Below are positions 34,262 to 38,775 of a stretch of DNA of 38,775 nucleotides, piece after piece. The notes under the pieces are model-generated. The model searched no databases, was not told where the DNA came from, and saw only the letters and a list, made by a program, of their open reading frames with translations. The position numbers and the translations under genes are program-made. This DNA comes from Pseudomonadota bacterium (GTDB taxonomy: Bacteria > Pseudomonadota > Alphaproteobacteria > Rickettsiales > UBA1997). Location of the stretch: positions 1 through 38,775 of the forward strand of contig JAGWWH010000016.1 of assembly GCA_018970485.1 (NCBI GenBank). Direction: 5' to 3'. Position 1 is the stretch's first letter, and each line of letters opens with the position of its first letter.

Positions 34262-35464
34262 ATGAAAAAGATTATCGTAAAAAATCCAATCGTTGAAATC
34301 GACGGCGACGAAATGACTCGGGTCATTTGGAAACTCATCAAAGAAAAATTAATCACTCCTTACCTCGATTTGCCGATCAAATATTTCGACCTCAGCGTTG
34401 AAAATCGTGATGCAACTAACGACCAAATAACCATCGATTCCGCCAATGCCATCAAGGAATGTGGCGTGGGCATCAAATGCGCCACAATCACTCCCGACGA
34501 AGCGCGTAAAGCAGAATTTAATCTCAAAGAAATTTGGAAATCGCCAAACGGCACGATTCGAAATATTCTCGACGGCACAGTTTTTCGCGAACCAATTGTC
34601 TGCACGAACGTTCCGCGCCTAGTTTCAAATTGGACATCCCCAATAATCGTCGGCCGTCACGCTTTTGGAGATCAATACAAAGCGACAGATTTCGTCGTTC
34701 CTGGCAAAGGAAAATTAACAATTAAATTCGAAGGCGAAGACGGAAAAGTGATTGAGCACGAAGTCTTCAAATTCAAGGGTGGCGGCGTGGCGCTGGCAAT
34801 GTACAACACCGACGAATCAATTCGCGGATTTGCTTATTCTTGCTTCAACTTAGCTCTGCAAAAAAACTGGCCACTTTATCTCTCAACGAAAAACACGATT
34901 CTTAAAAAATACGACGGCCGCTTCAAAGATATTTTCGCCGAAATTTACGAAAAAGATTTCAAAGGCAAAGTTCGCTACGAACACCGCTTGATCGACGACA
35001 TGGTCGCCTCTGCCTTGAAGTGGAGCGGCAATTTCATCTGGGCCTGCAAAAATTATGACGGAGACGTGCAATCTGATTCAGTCGCACAAGGCTTTGGTTC
35101 TCTAGGTTTGATGACGTCCGTGTTGATCACTCCAGATGGAAAAATAATGGAAGCTGAAGCCGCGCACGGCACCGTGACTCGCCATTTCCGCGAACATCAA
35201 AAAGGCAATCCAACTTCAACTAATCCCCTCGCCTCAATATTTGCTTGGACGCGCGGCCTTGAGTTCCGTGGCAAACTCGATGGCAATCAAGAATTAATCG
35301 AGTTCTGTCACAAATTAGAAAAAATTTGTATCGCCACAGTTGAGTCCGGAAAAATGACCAAAGATCTCGCTGTCTGTATTCATGGAAGCAAGGTCGAGCA
35401 TGGCAAACACTATTTGCATACCGAAGAATTCTTGGAAGAGATCGCAAAAAATTTACAAAGCTGA
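34262..35464 (+). CDS. icd: NADP-dependent isocitrate dehydrogenase (eukaryote-like homodimeric type)
   Basis: A 400-residue enzyme that oxidises isocitrate to 2-oxoglutarate with NADP+. It belongs to the subfamily shared by many alphaproteobacteria and eukaryotic cytosolic/mitochondrial IDHs: [16 protein letters not shown] at the N-terminus, [19 protein letters not shown] with the phosphate-contacting [22 protein letters not shown], and the metal-binding [20 protein letters not shown] and [33 protein letters not shown] binds the cofactor. Length is typical. Together with the NAD-GDH it feeds 2-oxoglutarate into the TCA cycle from two sides. It follows tRNA-Ala by 223 bp, which contains no other gene. 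Confidence 0.96.
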   Translation: MKKIIVKNPIVEIDGDEMTRVIWKLIKEKLITPYLDLPIKYFDLSVENRDATNDQITIDSANAIKECGVGIKCATITPDEARKAEFNLKEIWKSPNGTIRNILDGTVFREPIVCTNVPRLVSNWTSPIIVGRHAFGDQYKATDFVVPGKGKLTIKFEGEDGKVIEHEVFKFKGGGVALAMYNTDESIRGFAYSCFNLALQKNWPLYLSTKNTILKKYDGRFKDIFAEIYEKDFKGKVRYEHRLIDDMVASALKWSGNFIWACKNYDGDVQSDSVAQGFGSLGLMTSVLITPDGKIMEAEAAHGTVTRHFREHQKGNPTSTNPLASIFAWTRGLEFRGKLDGNQELIEFCHKLEKICIATVESGKMTKDLAVCIHGSKVEHGKHYLHTEEFLEEIAKNLQS

Positions 35465-35478
35465 GGTTTAAAAATTGT

Positions 35479-36516
35479 ATGAAGAATTCATTTATTGATG
35501 AAAAAAGTGAAAAATCTTCACATCAAAAACTCAGAAATTCCGAGGGAAAAACCGCTCTGCGCAGCCATATTTCTTCGGCTATTAATCACTACAGAATAAG
35601 CAAAAAAACTAGCGACGAGAAGGCAAAAGAAGAACATTTCAGAGAAGCCTTAAATCTAGCTAGCGACTTAAGTGAGAAATTTTTTGCACTTAATCTATCA
35701 ATCTCTTCATCACTTGGAGAGCGAGAAAATAAGCTGTCAGATGGCGCTTTAAACAAAGCTCAACAAACCTCAGAAATTCTCAGAGCCTTAGTTGGGAGCT
35801 ACAAATCTTCTACTTTCGGCGAAGAAACTGACCCAGAAGCCTTCGCAACCTTCATCGATATTTTAGAAAAAAATAGAACCCTCATCGCTGACGCCGCTGA
35901 TGAAGAAGAATCTTTAGTTGCTGAATTTGACATCATTGCCTCATCCAAAAAACAAGACACTTCGGTAGAAAAATCAGAGGAAGAAGAATCTGAAATAAAT
36001 GATATTTCGACAAGTAAAATGCTGGAGCACGCCATCAAATTGCTGGAGCTCAAAACAGTGGGAAGACTTCAATTAGATAAATCAACATTACCAAAAAACG
36101 CCCTCAATATAAAACTCGCTGCCAACCAAATTAAGCGACTCTCGCAATTAAAGCCCGTGCAGCTGCAAGATATGATATTTGAGGGTTTGGAGCTCGATTT
36201 CACTGACTCTAAAAAAGAAGATGCTGGATTTCTTTTAAAAAATATGTCGCGCGCCAATTTTATTTCTTGTCGCTTAATTTTGGATCTTGAGTGGGTTGTC
36301 GATGGCTTAAAAGAGGAAGAAGTCAGAAAGATCCTCTCAACCCTAGCTACCCTCAAAATTTCAGGTAAATCTGATCTTACTCATCTAAAGTTGTCAGGAA
36401 TTTTTAGACTTAAAAAAGGCATCAATATTCTCGGAAATGATGTTTTAGGACTAGACGAAGAACACATTGCGCCCAAGGCCGAAGTGGCAATAAAAGAGAT
36501 GTTGGATAACTTTTGA
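35479..36516 (+). CDS. Hypothetical soluble, mostly helical protein
   Basis: I do not recognise this 345-residue protein. It has no signal peptide or membrane helix. The N-terminal 60 residues are charged and serine-rich (MKNSFIDEKSEKSSHQKLRN). A helical block (residues ~35-135) with EHFREALNLASDLSEKFFAL follows, then an acidic linker (DTSVEKSEEEESEINDIS) and a C-terminal domain (residues ~180-345) with regularly spaced leucines, e.g. IKRLSQLKPVQLQDMIFEGL. GAGG lies about 13 bases before the ATG. It starts 14 bp after icd, so it is likely co-transcribed with it. Its hydrophilic, Ser/Glu-rich make-up resembles the ARM and MORN proteins of this window, but no function can be named. Confidence 0.6.
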   Translation: MKNSFIDEKSEKSSHQKLRNSEGKTALRSHISSAINHYRISKKTSDEKAKEEHFREALNLASDLSEKFFALNLSISSSLGERENKLSDGALNKAQQTSEILRALVGSYKSSTFGEETDPEAFATFIDILEKNRTLIADAADEEESLVAEFDIIASSKKQDTSVEKSEEEESEINDISTSKMLEHAIKLLELKTVGRLQLDKSTLPKNALNIKLAANQIKRLSQLKPVQLQDMIFEGLELDFTDSKKEDAGFLLKNMSRANFISCRLILDLEWVVDGLKEEEVRKILSTLATLKISGKSDLTHLKLSGIFRLKKGINILGNDVLGLDEEHIAPKAEVAIKEMLDNF

Positions 36517-36526
36517 GAATAAATCT

Positions 36527-37384
36527 TCAGAGGCTCGCTTTCCAAGATATCGAGATCCTTTTGCAGAAAAAATCGGGGAATTTTTCGAACATTTTTTTTT
36601 CCGCCATCAAGATTTTTTCCTCACTAGAAAAAACCCCAAAACAAGCCGATCCACTTCCTGACATTTTAGCAAAATCCGCTCCGAATTTCTCTAAATGATC
36701 AATAATTTCTCCAATAATCAAAACCGTTGAGATCGCTGATTGCTGTAAGTCATTTGGTAAAATTAAAAAATCTTCAATCGACATTTTTTTTAGCTTTTCC
36801 GAGCCGATTTTTTGTGAAAAATTTCCCGCAAGTTTTTGAAAAATATCCTTAGTGCCAAGACTGATTTTGGGGTGAATTAAAAGAGCTGAAATTGGCTTAA
36901 ATTCAGGAAAATTTTCAATTATTTCGCCGCGGCCGGTTACAATTGAGGCTTGTTCTTCAAAGAAAAATGGGATGTCCGAACCAAATTTAAGCGAGATTTT
37001 TTGCAGCGATTTTTTATCGAGATTTAGTGCGAAAATTTCATTCAAGGCTCGAATAAAATAAGCAGCATTAGAGGAGCCGCCTCCAAGGCCAGAGCCTACT
37101 GGAATATTTTTAACAATTCTAATTTTGATGTTTTTTGTAACGGCAAATTCCTGCACAAAAAAATTTATAATCTTAACAAAAAGATTATTTTCCTGATCAA
37201 CAAATCGCGCAAAATCTCCAGAAATTTCGAGAGCAAAATTATCACTCAAACTAACTTCCAACTCATCAACCAAATCAGTAAAAACAAACAAGGATTCTAA
37301 CTCGTGAAATCCATCCACGCGCTTGCCGACAACTTTTAAAAAAAGATTAATTTTTGCTGGGCAGAAAGATTTGTAAGTTCTCAT
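36527..37384 (-). CDS. ispE: 4-diphosphocytidyl-2-C-methyl-D-erythritol kinase
   Basis: A 285-residue GHMP-family kinase of the MEP pathway to isopentenyl diphosphate; it phosphorylates CDP-ME at the 2-position. The N-terminus CPAKINLFLKVVGKRVDGFH is the family's first motif. The ATP-binding loop is IPVGSGLGGGSSNAAYFIRA (residues ~91-110), GSDIPFFFE follows, and the C-terminal GHMP motif is KMSGSGSACFGVF. The length is typical. It is convergent with the preceding hypothetical gene, with stop codons only 10 bp apart. Presence of the MEP pathway means the bacterium can make its own isoprenoids, unlike Rickettsia, which lost this route. Confidence 0.96.
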   Translation of the reverse strand: MRTYKSFCPAKINLFLKVVGKRVDGFHELESLFVFTDLVDELEVSLSDNFALEISGDFARFVDQENNLFVKIINFFVQEFAVTKNIKIRIVKNIPVGSGLGGGSSNAAYFIRALNEIFALNLDKKSLQKISLKFGSDIPFFFEEQASIVTGRGEIIENFPEFKPISALLIHPKISLGTKDIFQKLAGNFSQKIGSEKLKKMSIEDFLILPNDLQQSAISTVLIIGEIIDHLEKFGADFAKMSGSGSACFGVFSSEEKILMAEKKMFEKFPDFFCKRISISWKASL

Positions 37385-37593
37385 TTAAAAAATAATTACC
37401 GCTACAAGAGCGCGCTTTAACTCTTTTTGGAAAGATCTTGGTGCAAGAGAACCCTCTAAAACAGAATTTACTCAAGCTGATTGTTGAAGCTAAAAACCAT
37501 TATTTAAATTCATTTCCCATAAAATCTTTTCACAGCAAAGCGCTAAGCATTTCCTTCGCCAACTAATTTCAAATCTTTAATCAAAATTAACCT

Positions 37594-38730
37594 ATGAGAA
37601 CTACATATCTTGGCGATTATCGCGCACATCAGTATATTAGTGAAATAATTGAAAGGCTTGAAGCCAAAAATCCTACTTTGCAAAGTATTAATCTCGATAA
37701 ACTCCCAATCGGAGCCTCAGCATTCAAGAAAATATTAGGTGCACTTGGGAACATAGAATTTCTTTCTATCAGAGGTATCCGTATCGGAGACTCAGGAGTC
37801 AAAGATCTAGCAGTTGAACTTGAGAGAAATACAACCCTGAAAAGTCTTGATCTCGCGGATAACGACATCAAAGCCTCAGGAGGCAAAGACCTAGCCGGCG
37901 CACTTAGGAGAAATATAACCTTGGAAGCTCTTAATCTCAGTGGTAACGAAATCGGAGTCTCAGGAGCCGAACACCTAGCAGGTGCACTTAAGATAAATAG
38001 AACCCTGACAAGTCTTAATCTCAGGTGGAACAAAATCGGAGACGAAGGAGCCAGACACCTATCAGATGTACTCAAGATAAATACAACCTTGGAAAGTCTT
38101 TATTTCTTTGGTAACGAAATCGGAGATGCAGGAGCGGAATACCTAGCAGATGTAATCAAGGGAAATATGACCCTGACAACTATTGAACTAGCGAGGAACA
38201 AAATTGGAAAAGTAGGAGCCGGAGCCCTGCTAGAAGTATTTAAGAAAAATACAACCCTGACGACTCTTAATCTTCAGGATAACGAAGGCATCGAACACAC
38301 ACTCATAGAATACATAAATATCCTCCTAGAAAGAAACAGAGACCTTCAAAAAACCCGCGAAGAACTCGCCAAAAAAGAACAAGGAGGGCGAAGGCTGGCG
38401 GCAGAAGAAAAGTCAGGACCATTCGCAGATTTTACCCAAGTAAACCCGATGTCTCCATCAAGACTTAATCGAAAAAGATCTCGACCTCAAAGCTCTGAGC
38501 CTAACCCTGACCAAGAAATAGAAGCCTTAAAAGATCAATTCAGAAACTTAGAAGATCGTCTAAAAGAGGCATCTGATCTAGAGCAAACTCTTCTCGAACT
38601 ACAGCTGCTTAGAACCGAATCAAAAGCTACAATCTCAGAAGCAGAGCTTGCAGCAATAAACACTAGAATATCCGAAGCAGAACAAGAATTGGGGCGAATT
38701 GACCCCTTACTCCCCCACACCTCCCCCTAG
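37594..38730 (+). CDS. RI-type leucine-rich-repeat protein with C-terminal coiled coil
   Basis: A 378-residue soluble protein without signal peptide. Residues ~25-240 form leucine-rich repeats of 28 residues, the ribonuclease-inhibitor/NLR type: xxTLxxLxLxxNxIGxxGAxxLAxxLxxN, e.g. LTSLNLRWNKIGDEGARHLS. Six consecutive units run at an exact 84-bp period from 37783 without indels. A basic stretch RLNRKRSRPQSS follows at about residue 290, resembling a nuclear localisation signal. The C-terminal ~60 residues form a coiled coil (LKDQFRNLEDRLKEASDLEQ). RI-type LRRs are mainly eukaryotic and typical of effectors or symbiosis proteins, so host interaction is plausible but unproven. No Shine-Dalgarno is visible before ATG 37594. 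Confidence 0.82.
   Translation: MRTTYLGDYRAHQYISEIIERLEAKNPTLQSINLDKLPIGASAFKKILGALGNIEFLSIRGIRIGDSGVKDLAVELERNTTLKSLDLADNDIKASGGKDLAGALRRNITLEALNLSGNEIGVSGAEHLAGALKINRTLTSLNLRWNKIGDEGARHLSDVLKINTTLESLYFFGNEIGDAGAEYLADVIKGNMTLTTIELARNKIGKVGAGALLEVFKKNTTLTTLNLQDNEGIEHTLIEYINILLERNRDLQKTREELAKKEQGGRRLAAEEKSGPFADFTQVNPMSPSRLNRKRSRPQSSEPNPDQEIEALKDQFRNLEDRLKEASDLEQTLLELQLLRTESKATISEAELAAINTRISEAEQELGRIDPLLPHTSP
37783..38286 (+). repeat. 84-bp tandem LRR-coding repeats (six units)
   Basis: Units start at 37783, 37867, 37951, 38035, 38119 and 38203, each opening with an ATC or ATT codon then mostly GGA-GAC/GTC-TCA-GGA-like sequence. They are similar at DNA level as well as protein level, which indicates expansion by duplication. 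Confidence 0.85.
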
Positions 38731-38775
38731 CCAATTAAATCCAACGCTTCTACAAAGAATATAAGACCTATCCAC

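Overview
The window is AT-rich, gene-dense DNA that reads as a Rickettsiales-like alphaproteobacterium. The clues are the giant 1577-residue NAD-glutamate dehydrogenase, a long VirB6/TrbL protein with a secreted Cys-rich N-terminus, NADH dehydrogenase genes split away from the rest of their operon, isolated tRNA genes and many dispersed palindromic repeats. It is less reduced than Rickettsia: argC (arginine), dapE (diaminopimelate/lysine), ispE (isoprenoids), icd and nuo genes are all present. The taxonomic placement is inference from gene content. Most genes have no visible Shine-Dalgarno motif.

Layout. 1-1052: a MORN-repeat protein cut by the left edge, then tRNA-Leu(GAG). 1058-6381 (minus): NAD-GDH and infC. 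6460-12984 (plus): lgt, rhodanese-dnaA (ATGA overlap), argC, mnmE, an unknown basic protein, yraN and a 40-codon ORF, the last three chained by overlaps. 13135-17452: an outer-membrane barrel and a VirB6-like T4SS channel protein. 17584-20778: serS (minus), dapE and pgpA. 20865-24783: nuoH-nuoI-nuoJ-nuoK plus an exported DUF4116-like repeat protein coupled to nuoK. 24797-27862: gdpD and cutA, whose start codons share one CATG, then rne with its Shine-Dalgarno in a hairpin. 27909-30931 (minus): an ARM-like repeat protein, a LysE exporter, a lipoprotein and exported MsrA. 31255-33844 (minus): two paralogous pseudopilin-like proteins. 33963-38730: tRNA-Ala(UGC), icd, an unknown helical protein, ispE (minus) and a leucine-rich-repeat protein with a coiled coil.

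Two themes stand out. First, the window carries MORN, ARM-like, RI-type LRR and DUF4116-like repeat proteins next to a VirB6 gene, a pattern typical of bacteria that interact with eukaryotic hosts; two of them have short basic NLS-like segments. Second, there are at least three families of palindromic repeats. One copy lies inside the mnmE reading frame and adds about 20 residues to the GTPase domain, like the Rickettsia palindromic elements. Another copy sits just before nuoI and supplies an alternative start codon.

No CRISPR array, insertion sequence, prophage or rRNA gene was seen.
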